Shown here: positions 8,942-18,067 of the stretch, one piece after another | How the letters are laid out: each line of letters starts with the position of its first letter | Numbering within the stretch: the stretch's first letter is position 1 | NCBI RefSeq assembly: GCF_014191715.1 | Contig: NZ_JACHWY010000003.1 | Span: 434,001-498,000, forward strand | DNA from: Litorivivens lipolytica | GTDB lineage: Bacteria > Pseudomonadota > Gammaproteobacteria > Pseudomonadales > Spongiibacteraceae | Reading direction: 5' to 3' | Length of the DNA stretch: 64,000 nt | Program-made: the position numbers and the translations under genes | Notes under the pieces: model-generated | Told to the model about the DNA's origin: nothing | The model's input: only the letters and a program-made list of their open reading frames with translations | Database searches by the model: none

Positions 8942-10195
8942 GTGCCAAAAACCAGACACGGGTACAGAGCGATTCAGGAGCCAGATCCTAAAGGCAAACT
9001 TCTTGCGTGCGACGAGGACTGTGTATACCGCCAACACATCAAGGATTGGCGGCACCTCAAGTTGCGCTTTGAAGGCGCCCTGGAAACCGATTACCGCCGG
9101 CATCTGCTGCGGCTGTCGCTGCGCGCGCGCCTGCTGTTCGGCGGCTTGTTGCTGGTGATTTTTACCAGCTACCCTCTGCTGGAACTGACACTCTTCCACC
9201 CGCCCAACGCCTTTACTGAAAAGGTTCGCCCCTTGCAATTTGGGCTGGTGGTTCCACTGTTGTTGCTGTTAATTACCGCCTCACTCAGGTCCAAACTTCA
9301 CCGCCTATCTACCAGCATCACGATGGTAACCATCTTCGCCATTGGCGCCTGTGTTATGTATCAGCGCCTGCTGGGCCACGAGCTGGGCTACGTCACCGCC
9401 ACCAACTGGGCGAACATCACCATTCTGGCCTCCTTCTTCTTTTTCGGTTTACCCCTCAAGCGAATTTTGCCGCTGGCATCCGTGCTCGTAGTGATGAATA
9501 TCGCCACAGAATTCCATATCGGGCAGTACACCCCTAGCGAACTCAACTTTATAAACAGTGTGTATGAAGCGGAAATTATCGTGATCTGTTTTGTGCTGGG
9601 TGTTTGCGGCTGTTACAGCATTGAAACCAGCAATCGACTGAACTGGCTCGAAGCCCGCGATCTGCAACGCAAGGTATTGCACGATGGCCTGACCGGCACC
9701 TTTACTCGCTTGGAGTTTCGCAGCCTCTATCGCCGACTGTTCTCGCTGGCGCAGCGAGAACAGCGTCCGATCAGCATCGCTATAGCGGACCTCGACTACT
9801 TCAAGAACTACAACGACCACTACGGTCATGCGGCAGGCGACCAATGCCTCGCCGCCATCGGACGTGTATTGCGCAAGATCGCTAAAAAACACGGCGGATT
9901 TGTGGCGCGCATAGGCGGCGAAGAGTTTGTCCTGTTGTTTTACGGGGCCAGCGAATTTGAGAATGCAAAGATTCTGCAATCGGTTCGCGCTGCCGTAGAA
10001 AATCTTGCCATTGAGCACACGGCTAGAGATGACGACAACGGCTATGTCACCATGAGCATTGGCTCGATCCACCTTGTCCCAGATGGCAGTATAAACCGAT
10101 TTGCCGCGCTTAAAATTGCCGACCAGAATCTTTACGCCGCCAAAGAGCGCGGTCGCAATCAACTCGCACTGAGTGAGGCGCATCAATATGCCTAG
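8942..10195 (+). CDS. Membrane diguanylate cyclase (GGEEF, no I-site)
   Basis: 417-residue protein with a cytoplasmic N-terminal stretch, a hydrophobic sensor region of about five or six helices (about residues 60-235), and a C-terminal GGDEF domain. The active loop reads RIGGEEF, and IADLDYFKNYNDHYGH carries the Mg-binding Asp, so it should make c-di-GMP from two GTP. The four residues five positions before GGEEF are KHGG, not the RxxD inhibitory I-site. It starts at GTG 8942 and overlaps the next gene, a close paralogue sharing the LAQREQRP and YNDHYGH segments. Confidence 0.88.
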   Translation: MPKTRHGYRAIQEPDPKGKLLACDEDCVYRQHIKDWRHLKLRFEGALETDYRRHLLRLSLRARLLFGGLLLVIFTSYPLLELTLFHPPNAFTEKVRPLQFGLVVPLLLLLITASLRSKLHRLSTSITMVTIFAIGACVMYQRLLGHELGYVTATNWANITILASFFFFGLPLKRILPLASVLVVMNIATEFHIGQYTPSELNFINSVYEAEIIVICFVLGVCGCYSIETSNRLNWLEARDLQRKVLHDGLTGTFTRLEFRSLYRRLFSLAQREQRPISIAIADLDYFKNYNDHYGHAAGDQCLAAIGRVLRKIAKKHGGFVARIGGEEFVLLFYGASEFENAKILQSVRAAVENLAIEHTARDDDNGYVTMSIGSIHLVPDGSINRFAALKIADQNLYAAKERGRNQLALSEAHQYA

Positions 10196-11387
10196 TCTGG
10201 GCATCGACCCCACAATGCAGGGTGTTGGTGACCGACGGGCTACGCCGGTGGGCCGCATCGTCAGGCGGCGCATGGGCGAAGTCTATCGCGCACGCTTCAA
10301 CGCCGAGGACGAAGAGCGTTTTAAAGTCTACTGCGATGAGAGCCGAGCGGTTTTCCGTATCATCTTTATGCTGGCCGGTTCGGCGCTCGCGCTAGGCCTG
10401 CTCGCCATTGATTATTTCCTGCCCGGCCTGCCCGCGGACTTTCTTCAAATGCGCGAACGCCAAGTCTTTGGCGTGATGGTGCCCTTGCCATTGCTGGCCG
10501 CCGCCAGCGCTTATCTGCCGCGCTTTCGTCGCCACTCGGAAATGCTGGTTACCGTTACGGTTGCCGCCTCTAGCCTCATGTTGATTATTCAACGCTATAT
10601 CGGCGCATCGCTCGGGCTGGACGTTCCCCTGGCACTGATCGCACTGCCCATCTTTATCGGCTTGCTGCTGTGTCGCGTCCGCTGGAACATGATGCTTCCG
10701 TCTCTCGTCGGCACCTACCTGCTAACCGTTATTACTGAACTCGCGATTCGACAACCAACCGTGGAAGCGAGCGCGTATTTGTACTCCTACACACTGCTTG
10801 TCATTACCTTTGCGGGTGGCGCCTGGGTGGTCGAAGTACAGAATCGACTGACGTGGCTGCGACGTGATTATCTCCGCCGCCTGTCGAGCATTGACCCCCT
10901 GACCGGGCTTTTGAACAAGCGCGCGTTCAACCGTGAATACCAGCGCCTCTATTCGCTGGCGCAGCGCGAGCAACGCCCCTTGTGCGTGGTGCTTTTGGAC
11001 CTCGACCACTTCAAGGCCTACAACGACCACTACGGTCACCCGGAAGGTGATCGATGCCTGAAGCAAATTACCGAGCTACTGCAAACGCAAACCCGACGCG
11101 CCAGCGATATCGTAGCTCGCGTCGGCGGAGAGGAATTTGCGGTTGTCTGGTTTGGCTTGGAAAAAAACAGCGCAACCAATATGGTCAATGCCCTGCTGGA
11201 AGATATTCGGCGCCTGAATATTCCACACGCAAAAACCGGCACCGGCGCCAACAGGGTCACAGCGTCGGCCGGAGCACGCTGGTTGTTACCCCAGCGTCAA
11301 AGTTCTCCCGCCGCCTTGCTACACGAAGCTGATGTGCTGCTTTACGCAGCCAAAAATACTGGTCGCGATACCTTCAAGCTCGACTAG
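10188..11387 (+). CDS. Membrane diguanylate cyclase (GGEEF with I-site)
   Basis: 399-residue paralogue of the preceding protein with the same architecture: a hydrophobic N-terminal sensor region (about residues 50-210) and a GGDEF domain with LLDLDHFKAYNDHYGH and RVGGEEF. Here the inhibitory I-site is present: RASD lies exactly five residues before GGEEF. The ATG at 10188 has GAGG nine bases upstream and overlaps the first gene by eight bases; a GTG at 10173 is an alternative. It ends 16 bp before the convergent TonB receptor gene. Confidence 0.87.
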   Translation: MPSLGIDPTMQGVGDRRATPVGRIVRRRMGEVYRARFNAEDEERFKVYCDESRAVFRIIFMLAGSALALGLLAIDYFLPGLPADFLQMRERQVFGVMVPLPLLAAASAYLPRFRRHSEMLVTVTVAASSLMLIIQRYIGASLGLDVPLALIALPIFIGLLLCRVRWNMMLPSLVGTYLLTVITELAIRQPTVEASAYLYSYTLLVITFAGGAWVVEVQNRLTWLRRDYLRRLSSIDPLTGLLNKRAFNREYQRLYSLAQREQRPLCVVLLDLDHFKAYNDHYGHPEGDRCLKQITELLQTQTRRASDIVARVGGEEFAVVWFGLEKNSATNMVNALLEDIRRLNIPHAKTGTGANRVTASAGARWLLPQRQSSPAALLHEADVLLYAAKNTGRDTFKLD

Positions 11388-11403
11388 AGCCGAACACCAA
11401 TGC

Positions 11404-14025
11404 TCAGAACGTTTTGCGCACCATCAGCCCGAAGCGACGCGGATCGCCGTAGGTCTGATTAAAGGTACTGACCGAATCGGAGACCGATGCGGTACCGATG
11501 ACATAGCGCTCATCAGTCACGTTTTTCACAAAGGCCGCTACGGTTGTATCGCCTTCGTTGTTCTGCCAGGACAGGCGCACATCCACCAGCGTATAGGCAT
11601 CCGAACCGCCCAAGCCCTCACCGGTTCGCTGGTACACGTTGTACGAGCCTTCATCCAAGCCAAAGAAAATCTCGCTTTTATAGCTCAGATCAACACGCGG
11701 GATGATCAGCCCAAAATCGGTTGGCAGCATCAACTGCGCGCCGAATGAAGCGGTTGTTTCCGGCGAAGCGGGAAAGGTTTCATCGGTGCGATCTTCGGGC
11801 ACAAAATTGCCGGTCGCAGCAGCCGTCAGCAGATCGTTGTCTTTAAATTCCTGAAACTCGTAGTCGTTTTTACTGAAAGAAGCATTCAGCATAACGATGG
11901 GCGAGGGCATCCAGGTCAGCTCCATCTCACCACCGGTAATGGTCGATGCACCGGCGTTGCGGAAAATCACCGCGAGGTTACCCGCTGAGTCGGTGGAGAC
12001 CTGAATCAGCTGCATATTGTCGAAGTCCATATGATACAAAGCGACGTTAAATCGCAGGCTGCGCTCAAAGGCATCGATCTTGAAACCAATCTCGCGGTTT
12101 TCCACTTCTTCAGCCGCAACCTCCTGCAGGCCATCGAGCAGACGCGGTTCAAAGAAACCGGATTTAAAACCCGTGCTCCAGGTGCCGTAAATCATCATGC
12201 TGTCGAGCACGCTGTCATCCAGCCACTCGGGTGGCAGGTTGTAAGACACGGAGGCCATGGGCGTGACTTTGGAAAAGGTTTTTTCCTTCTTGTCTATGAA
12301 GGTGGGCGTATCGCGCATGGGGATATCAGGAATGCCGTCGCCATTGTTATCGAGGAACTGGTTTTGAAAGACGCGAACCGGGTCATCACGCCAGGTGCAG
12401 CCACCAAGACACTGATGAAAACCACCAGCACTCGGCCCAAAGGTGATGACGTTATTCGTCGCGGGCGAGATAAAGGGTTGCCCCACCACCCGCGCAGAAA
12501 TTGCGTCTGTGTCGGCTTGGAAAATGGCCAGCTCGGAGGCCCGTTTTTCAGCCGTGTAGCGAATGCCCGCCGTGACCTGCAGATTTTCGGTCAGGTCATA
12601 CGAGCCCTGAAAGAACGACGCGAAGGTATTGTTCTCCAGATCGAACTCGGACAGGGTGAAGGGCCCACTTAGAATGCCGACAAAAGGTGTCGTCCCACCC
12701 TGCGGCGGCTGACTGGGAATCTGACCCGCCGCGAGCTCACCCAAGGTGACCGCATCCACCCCCGCAAAATTGGTCAGCAAGCCAAAGGGCTCGAAGTTGG
12801 TTTCGCGCATATAGAACAGGCCGCCCGTATAGTTCAGGCGACTGTCGAAGGCTGAGCCGTTGACCTGATATTCCAGACTGAAGGAATCCCGCTCACCATC
12901 ATCGGTATTCATCGCTTCGGACCAGTTTTCCGGGCCACCGTCGTTATCGCTGGAAGCAATCGGCCCCTCGGTTTCCTTGCGCGCACCGAACACCACCTTC
13001 ATAGTGATATCGTCACTGTAATCCCACTCGGCAGTAAGCCCGAATAAAAAGGTGTCGAGGCGTTTATCCAGCATGGGGTTGGCCCCCATATTGGTTTCCA
13101 GATCTCCGACACTGCCCTTGGTACGAGAGTTGGCTTCACAGTTCTCGCGGTAGGCCGTTGGGTTAGACGGATCAGTATCACCCGCCCACATCACATAGAG
13201 CCCCTCACCAAACAAACCGTTTTCACTGGAGAAATCACAGTTGATGGCCGGGAAGGATTCATCAATCTTGCCCGCGTAGAAGAGGGTATCCAGCACCAGA
13301 CTCTCTTCTCCCTCATAGCGAGTCTGCAGTACCAGCGCCTTGCGGTCATTGGAGGAATAGGTCGAGCCCTGAAACTTGTCCTCAAAAAAGCCGTCATCCT
13401 TGTCCACGGTAATGGCAAGGCGGGTGTAGAAATTGTCTGTGATCGGCATATTTAAACCGGCGCGGAAAGAGCGGGCGTTATAGTTACCCAGCGTGCCTTC
13501 TACATAGCCTTCGTAGGTGTCATTGGGCTTTTCCAGCGTCAGCACCAGCGCACCACCCGTGGTGTTCTTGCCGAACAGGGTGCCTTGCGGCCCGCGCAGC
13601 ACCTGAATGCTGCGCACATCGACCGTGTCCAGGAGCTGGCCGTCCGTGCGCGGCAGAAACAGGTCATCGAGGTAAACGCCGACCGTCGGGTCGACCCGGG
13701 CAAAACCGGAGCGCTCACCAATACCGCGAATATAGATCTGGTTGGATTGGCCTTCGTTGATCTGCAGGCTCGGCACGCTCTTCGTCAGCTCGCTGGTGTT
13801 GACGATGCCCTGCTCACGCAGTGCTTCACCGCTGATCGCGGTGACCGCGATGGGCGTTTCCTGAATATTCTCCGCCCGCCTCCGGGCGGTCACAATCACT
13901 TCTTCCAGTGCGGTGGCCTTCTGATCCGACGACGGGGCAGCGCCGGACTCGGCGCTCTGCGCAAAGACGGGGCTTCCAACCAGCGACAACGCAGCACCGG
14001 CCAGCAAGGAGAACGGCTTTTTCAT
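11404..14025 (-). CDS. TonB-dependent outer-membrane receptor
   Basis: 873-residue receptor for active uptake across the outer membrane. There is a signal peptide (MKKPFSLLAG... VFAQS), a TonB-box-like EEVIVTARRR, then a plug domain with VDVRSIQVLRGPQGTLFGKN. A 22-strand-type barrel follows and ends in an aromatic, RRFGLMVRKTF, as required for BAM-dependent insertion. GAGG lies upstream of the ATG at 14025. It is divergent from the CocE-type hydrolase gene, so the pair may handle a common ester, amide or peptide substrate; that link is inference. The ligand is not identifiable, and no siderophore or B12 hallmarks are seen. Confidence 0.92.
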   Translation of the reverse strand: MKKPFSLLAGAALSLVGSPVFAQSAESGAAPSSDQKATALEEVIVTARRRAENIQETPIAVTAISGEALREQGIVNTSELTKSVPSLQINEGQSNQIYIRGIGERSGFARVDPTVGVYLDDLFLPRTDGQLLDTVDVRSIQVLRGPQGTLFGKNTTGGALVLTLEKPNDTYEGYVEGTLGNYNARSFRAGLNMPITDNFYTRLAITVDKDDGFFEDKFQGSTYSSNDRKALVLQTRYEGEESLVLDTLFYAGKIDESFPAINCDFSSENGLFGEGLYVMWAGDTDPSNPTAYRENCEANSRTKGSVGDLETNMGANPMLDKRLDTFLFGLTAEWDYSDDITMKVVFGARKETEGPIASSDNDGGPENWSEAMNTDDGERDSFSLEYQVNGSAFDSRLNYTGGLFYMRETNFEPFGLLTNFAGVDAVTLGELAAGQIPSQPPQGGTTPFVGILSGPFTLSEFDLENNTFASFFQGSYDLTENLQVTAGIRYTAEKRASELAIFQADTDAISARVVGQPFISPATNNVITFGPSAGGFHQCLGGCTWRDDPVRVFQNQFLDNNGDGIPDIPMRDTPTFIDKKEKTFSKVTPMASVSYNLPPEWLDDSVLDSMMIYGTWSTGFKSGFFEPRLLDGLQEVAAEEVENREIGFKIDAFERSLRFNVALYHMDFDNMQLIQVSTDSAGNLAVIFRNAGASTITGGEMELTWMPSPIVMLNASFSKNDYEFQEFKDNDLLTAAATGNFVPEDRTDETFPASPETTASFGAQLMLPTDFGLIIPRVDLSYKSEIFFGLDEGSYNVYQRTGEGLGGSDAYTLVDVRLSWQNNEGDTTVAAFVKNVTDERYVIGTASVSDSVSTFNQTYGDPRRFGLMVRKTF

Positions 14026-14386
14026 CTCGACCTCACTTATTATTTTTGGCGTATCGAACGAGCTATAACCCTGTAACCCAGTTTGGCAGTAAATTAAAAT
14101 TTGTACAGAGGCTAAAGGCAGGCGTTAGGGCGCATGCCGCTGTTCAGTTACCTGCAGATATAGGCAAGTTGCCGACAATTAATCACTTTTTGCAAATCCG
14201 TGCGATTGCCTACGCCAAATGGACGAGGATCGCCGACACCAACCCTCAAGATTACACCACAAGCACGATTGACACATAGAAGCCAAAAATCGCCGCCTGC
14301 TTGGCAAATCCAGCCACCACGCCTTGCAGAGGCATCGGGCTTCAGGCATAAAGCGGCCTCCAAACCACACCGCACGCTGATAAATC
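14026..14386. promoter_or_regulatory. Divergent promoter region TonB receptor / CocE hydrolase
   Basis: 361 bp separating divergent genes and therefore holding both promoters. A TTGACA at 14269-14274 faces the hydrolase gene, but no acceptable -10 follows at 16-18 bp. No operator-like palindrome was recognised. Confidence 0.3.
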
Positions 14387-16309
14387 ATGAAATTACGGAC
14401 TTTTTTCGCACTCGGATTGTGCTTTCTCGTCGCTGCCTGCAATGACTCGACAACCACCACGCCCACAGCAACCCGCAGCGTTGGCCCGCCGGAGTATCTG
14501 GGTAACAGCGGGCCGGCGGTTGCTCGCTCAGGCAGCTGGAGCGACGTTGGTCAGGCGCGCGCCGAGGATTACAACGGCGTCTTTGAGGGCCCTGAGCAGT
14601 TTATTACGATGGACGATGGAGTACGCCTATCCGCCAGGCTCTATGTACCCTCCAACGATACTGAAGGCACCAGCCCCGCCGCCGGGCGCTTTCCCTGTGT
14701 GCTGACGCAGACCGGATACAACAAGAACGCTCCAGCCATTCCCGCCCGCAACGAATTTCTGATCAGGCGTGGCTACATCCATATTTCCGTGGATGTACGC
14801 GGTACCGGCAACTCCGAAGGCAGTTGGGAAGCGTTTAGCGATCGGGAACAGGCCGACTACCTAGCGGTCATGCAGTGGGCAGCAAGCCGAGCCAACTGCG
14901 GCAACATCGGCACCTGGGGCGCGTCCTTTATGGGCATTACCCAGCTCTACACCGGCGCTCCCCAACACCCGGCCCACAAGGCCATATTTGCGATTGTGCC
15001 GATGGCGGATGCCTACCGCGATATCGTGATGACGGGTGGTCAGGTCAATATTGGTTTTATCCCCTTGTGGATGGGGCTGGTCAGCGCGCTGGGAGTTGTC
15101 CCAACTCAGGATTCCGCCAGCCAGGAGGGCTTTCAGCACTACCTGAACGTCACCGCGGAACATATCGTCAGCGCGGTTAACAATTTTCAGGTACCCACCA
15201 TTGCCAACGTTGTTACCGGCCGGGAAAACAACTACGACAACGCCTTCTGGCGCACCCGCTCCCCCATTGAGCAGGTTGAAAACATTAAGGTGCCGACCTT
15301 TATCGTCGGCGGCCTGAACGATATCTTCCAGCGCGGCGAACCGTTGCTGTACGAAGAATTGAAAGATCACACCACCGCCAAACTCCTGATTGGCCCCTGG
15401 CAGCACGTGGCAGGCTCCCGTGGCATTGGCTTGCCTCGCGACGGCGTGCCGGATCTCAATACGCTGGCGCTGATGTGGTTCGATCGCTGGCTGAAAGATG
15501 AACCCAACGGTGCTGAAAACTTCCCCAACGTGACCCAGTATTACTACGGCGCTGAGCGCTACGCCACGGCCAGTGACTGGCCCCATCCCCAGCTCCAACC
15601 CCAGCGCTGGTACCTGCACGGCGATGCCAGTGTGGCGGATGCCGAGCTGAAACCCGGCCTGCCCACCGAAAACAACACCAGCGTGATTCTGCAAAATCCG
15701 GCCAATGGCATATGCTCAACCAGCACCGCCCAATGGACGGCGGGCCTGCTGGGTGCCACACCCATCGATGCGCCTGGCTGCCTTGCCGACAACAGTCTGA
15801 ATGAAATTCCGGAGGCGACCTTCACCACCGAAGAAATGCCCGCAGACATGGCGATCAACGGACCGATTCAGGCCAACCTGTGGGTCAGCACCACCAGTTT
15901 CGATGCCAATGTAGTGGTGCGCATTACCGAGGTGGCTCCGGACGGCAGTTCGCGCGAACTGACCAACGGCATTCTCACCGCTTCCATGCGCGGCGTGAAT
16001 CGCGCCCGCTCACGGATTGTCGGTACAGAAATGCTGCAGCCCTGGCACCCCTTCACTGAAGCGTCAGAACTCCCGGTCGCACAGATGACCCCAATGCTGC
16101 TTAACGTGGAAGTCTTCCCCAGCAGTTTTGTGATCAAGCAGGGGCATCGACTGCGGGTAAGCATAGGTGCCAGCGATTTTCCCCACGGCCTGCCACCGGC
16201 TCCCAATCTGGTCGAGAGCGCCCTGGGCGCCCTGACCATTTACAGCGAGCCGCTGCGGGCTTCCTATATCGCGCTGCCCGTGGTGCCGGTACCCGCAGTG
16301 ATTCAGTAA
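14387..16309 (+). CDS. CocE/NonD family serine hydrolase, lipoprotein
   Basis: 640-residue alpha/beta hydrolase of the X-Pro dipeptidyl-peptidase/CocE family. The N-terminus is a lipoprotein signal with lipobox LVAAC (C18), so it is membrane-attached outside the cytoplasm. The nucleophile motif GASFMG places Ser180; D312 (GGLNDIF) and H340 (GPWQHV) complete the expected triad. DVRGTGNSEG is the family's oxyanion-region strand. The C-terminal jellyroll domain (from about 480) is present. It hydrolyses an ester, amide or peptide; the substrate is unknown. No strong ribosome-binding site precedes the ATG. Divergent from the TonB receptor. Confidence 0.88.
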   Translation: MKLRTFFALGLCFLVAACNDSTTTTPTATRSVGPPEYLGNSGPAVARSGSWSDVGQARAEDYNGVFEGPEQFITMDDGVRLSARLYVPSNDTEGTSPAAGRFPCVLTQTGYNKNAPAIPARNEFLIRRGYIHISVDVRGTGNSEGSWEAFSDREQADYLAVMQWAASRANCGNIGTWGASFMGITQLYTGAPQHPAHKAIFAIVPMADAYRDIVMTGGQVNIGFIPLWMGLVSALGVVPTQDSASQEGFQHYLNVTAEHIVSAVNNFQVPTIANVVTGRENNYDNAFWRTRSPIEQVENIKVPTFIVGGLNDIFQRGEPLLYEELKDHTTAKLLIGPWQHVAGSRGIGLPRDGVPDLNTLALMWFDRWLKDEPNGAENFPNVTQYYYGAERYATASDWPHPQLQPQRWYLHGDASVADAELKPGLPTENNTSVILQNPANGICSTSTAQWTAGLLGATPIDAPGCLADNSLNEIPEATFTTEEMPADMAINGPIQANLWVSTTSFDANVVVRITEVAPDGSSRELTNGILTASMRGVNRARSRIVGTEMLQPWHPFTEASELPVAQMTPMLLNVEVFPSSFVIKQGHRLRVSIGASDFPHGLPPAPNLVESALGALTIYSEPLRASYIALPVVPVPAVIQ

Positions 16310-16325
16310 GTTTGTTCAGCGGCGC

Positions 16326-16823
16326 TCAGGCCTGAGCGCCGCGATCCACTGGCGGCAGATCCCTGCGCACCAGCGCCCAGATCACCAGCGGCAATTCCAG
16401 AAATACCCCCAAAGCGACGAGCACCAACACCCCACCGCGCGCCACATCCGTTGCCAATTCGCCTGTCGGTAATTGGGTATAGAACAGCCACACGGCAATA
16501 CCCGTCGGAATAAAACCGGTAATCGACATCAGCAAAAACTGCGGGCGATTATTGCGTTTGGAGTCGTAAATAAAATTGGAAAAAGAGCTGAGACTGGTAC
16601 CCGAACGCATCGCACTGCGACCGAGCCAGCCACCGAAGATGTGACCCCATTCGTGGGCCGTGTGCGCACAAAAAACCAAACCGGCACCGAGCACGACACC
16701 GGTGAAATCTGCCAGCGGATCGACGCCCGCCGAATGATGAGAAAACAGCCACCAACCCAGAATCGCCAGCGTCGCCAACGCGGCATCGCGCAGCCCCAGT
16801 TTGCCAAAGCCTACTTCCTGCAT
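16326..16823 (-). CDS. Membrane protein with HEWGH (M50-like) motif
   Basis: 165-residue protein with three or four hydrophobic segments. The second (about 40-56) runs into HTAHEWGH, an HExxH zinc-binding motif (H57, E58, H61), as in site-2-protease-like M50 peptidases and related integral-membrane metalloproteins. The usual downstream third ligand (an Asp in an NPDG-type motif) is not recognisable; a SSFSNFIYDSKRNNRP loop follows instead. It could be a minimal M50-like protease or a non-proteolytic relative. It converges on the CocE gene and is not obviously part of an operon. Confidence 0.6.
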   Translation of the reverse strand: MQEVGFGKLGLRDAALATLAILGWWLFSHHSAGVDPLADFTGVVLGAGLVFCAHTAHEWGHIFGGWLGRSAMRSGTSLSSFSNFIYDSKRNNRPQFLLMSITGFIPTGIAVWLFYTQLPTGELATDVARGGVLVLVALGVFLELPLVIWALVRRDLPPVDRGAQA

Positions 16824-16937
16824 CTGAATTCCCCTGTAATTAGGCTCACATCATAGGGGCAGGGGCACCCCGGTGGTCAATGTCCTTTCAGGTCGAGAAA
16901 TGTGCTGCTTAGCGACACCCGCCGCAACACCGCCGAT

Positions 16938-17696
16938 TCAAGCGGCCAACACCTGCTCCTCAACCAGCTGCAACAGATCATCGGCCAGCAGCGCGTCAGG
17001 CGCGCTCGCCTCATCACCAACGCGGTACTTGCCGGTTTTCACCAGACAGGCACGCAGGCCGGCACGCTGGGCACCGCTCACGTCGGACTCGACATCATCG
17101 CCAACCATGAGCACCTCATCGGCAGGCAGATTCAGTGAATGCAGGGCACTGTCGAAAAACGCCTTGGCCGGCTTGCCCAAGACCTTCGCTTGTTTGCCGC
17201 TGGCATATTCGAGCGCCTTTACAAAAGGGCCCGCATCCAGCTGCAAGCGATTGCGACTGCGGAAATAGCGGTTTTCACCGATGGCCAGCAGCTCCGCGCC
17301 GTCATTCATCAACACCTGAAAGGCCTTGTTTAAACCCTTGTAATCGAAGCGCTCCCCCGCATCACAGACCACCACTGCGTTGGGATTGGTGTGATTGAGA
17401 CGGGCAAATTCAGTTTCAAGATTAGGGTGCATCAGGCAGTAGGGGCGCAGGTCTTTCAACTGCAGATAGTCGAGCATGGCCCGCGGTGCGGTATAGAGCT
17501 GCTGCTCGCTGATGGCAAAGCCCATGCGCTTGAGATCGTAGTAGATCGCTTCGGCGGTGCGCCGTGAGGTATTTGTCAGCAGCCGAAAATCAATCCCCGC
17601 CTGCTGCAGTTTCTGAACCGCCGCCACTGCGCCGGGTAGCGGCTCGTCGTCCTGATAAAGCACGCCGCTGATATCGAGCAACACACCACGCACCAT
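16938..17696 (-). CDS. HAD-superfamily phosphatase (LHPP/HAD-IIA-like)
   Basis: 252-residue hydrolase. Motif I reads LLDISGVLYQDD with the nucleophilic Asp, followed by DFRLLTNTSRR (motif II), the C2-type cap, VLGKPAKAFFDSAL with the motif III Lys, and VLMVGDDVESDVSGAQRAG (motif IV). DxS rather than DxD at motif I and the cap resemble the LHPP/phospholysine-phosphohistidine phosphatase subgroup. ATG 17696 is chosen because GAGG lies five bases upstream; an in-frame upstream start at 17720 lacks a site. Substrate unknown. Confidence 0.85.
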   Translation of the reverse strand: MVRGVLLDISGVLYQDDEPLPGAVAAVQKLQQAGIDFRLLTNTSRRTAEAIYYDLKRMGFAISEQQLYTAPRAMLDYLQLKDLRPYCLMHPNLETEFARLNHTNPNAVVVCDAGERFDYKGLNKAFQVLMNDGAELLAIGENRYFRSRNRLQLDAGPFVKALEYASGKQAKVLGKPAKAFFDSALHSLNLPADEVLMVGDDVESDVSGAQRAGLRACLVKTGKYRVGDEASAPDALLADDLLQLVEEQVLAA

Positions 17697-17782
17697 GACT
17701 ACCTCGCCCACCTGTGCCAAACCGTTTACTCAAGCTCAGTATAACTCCGCCAGCCCACGCGTCGACAATGACTTATGCGCAC

Positions 17783-18067
17783 TCAATGGTCGCGCCGGCC
17801 GCGACCATCTTTCGGGTCCAGCAGATTAACCACTTGCACTTCGTCTTCATGGGGCAACGGCTTTTCGCCTATGCGCGGCTGATTCACGCGGGTTTGCACC
17901 TCTTCCGGCGACACATCGTCCTTGATGGTCTCCTTAAAGCCACAACGCACGCACTCGCGCACCTGCTCGGTGTCGTTCACCCGATACATCACGGTCTTGT
18001 CCATCTCCGCGCACTTGGGGCAAACCGCACCGGCAATAAAACGGCGCGGGCGATATTCGGTCGTCAT
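17783..18067 (-). CDS. yheV: YheV-family zinc-ribbon protein
   Basis: 94-residue small protein with two CxxC knuckles (C16/C19 in VCPKC, C39/C42 in CVRC) forming a zinc ribbon, then an acidic, probably unstructured tail. The N-terminus RRFIAGAVCPKC is characteristic of YheV (DUF2387). It overlaps the prlC stop codon by four bases (ATGA), the arrangement known from other gammaproteobacteria. Function not established. Confidence 0.9.
   Translation of the reverse strand: MTTEYRPRRFIAGAVCPKCAEMDKTVMYRVNDTEQVRECVRCGFKETIKDDVSPEEVQTRVNQPRIGEKPLPHEDEVQVVNLLDPKDGRGRRDH

Noticed and set aside
14269-14274. TTGACA as a sigma-70 promoter for the CocE gene
   Set aside because: No acceptable -10 hexamer follows at 16-18 bp.
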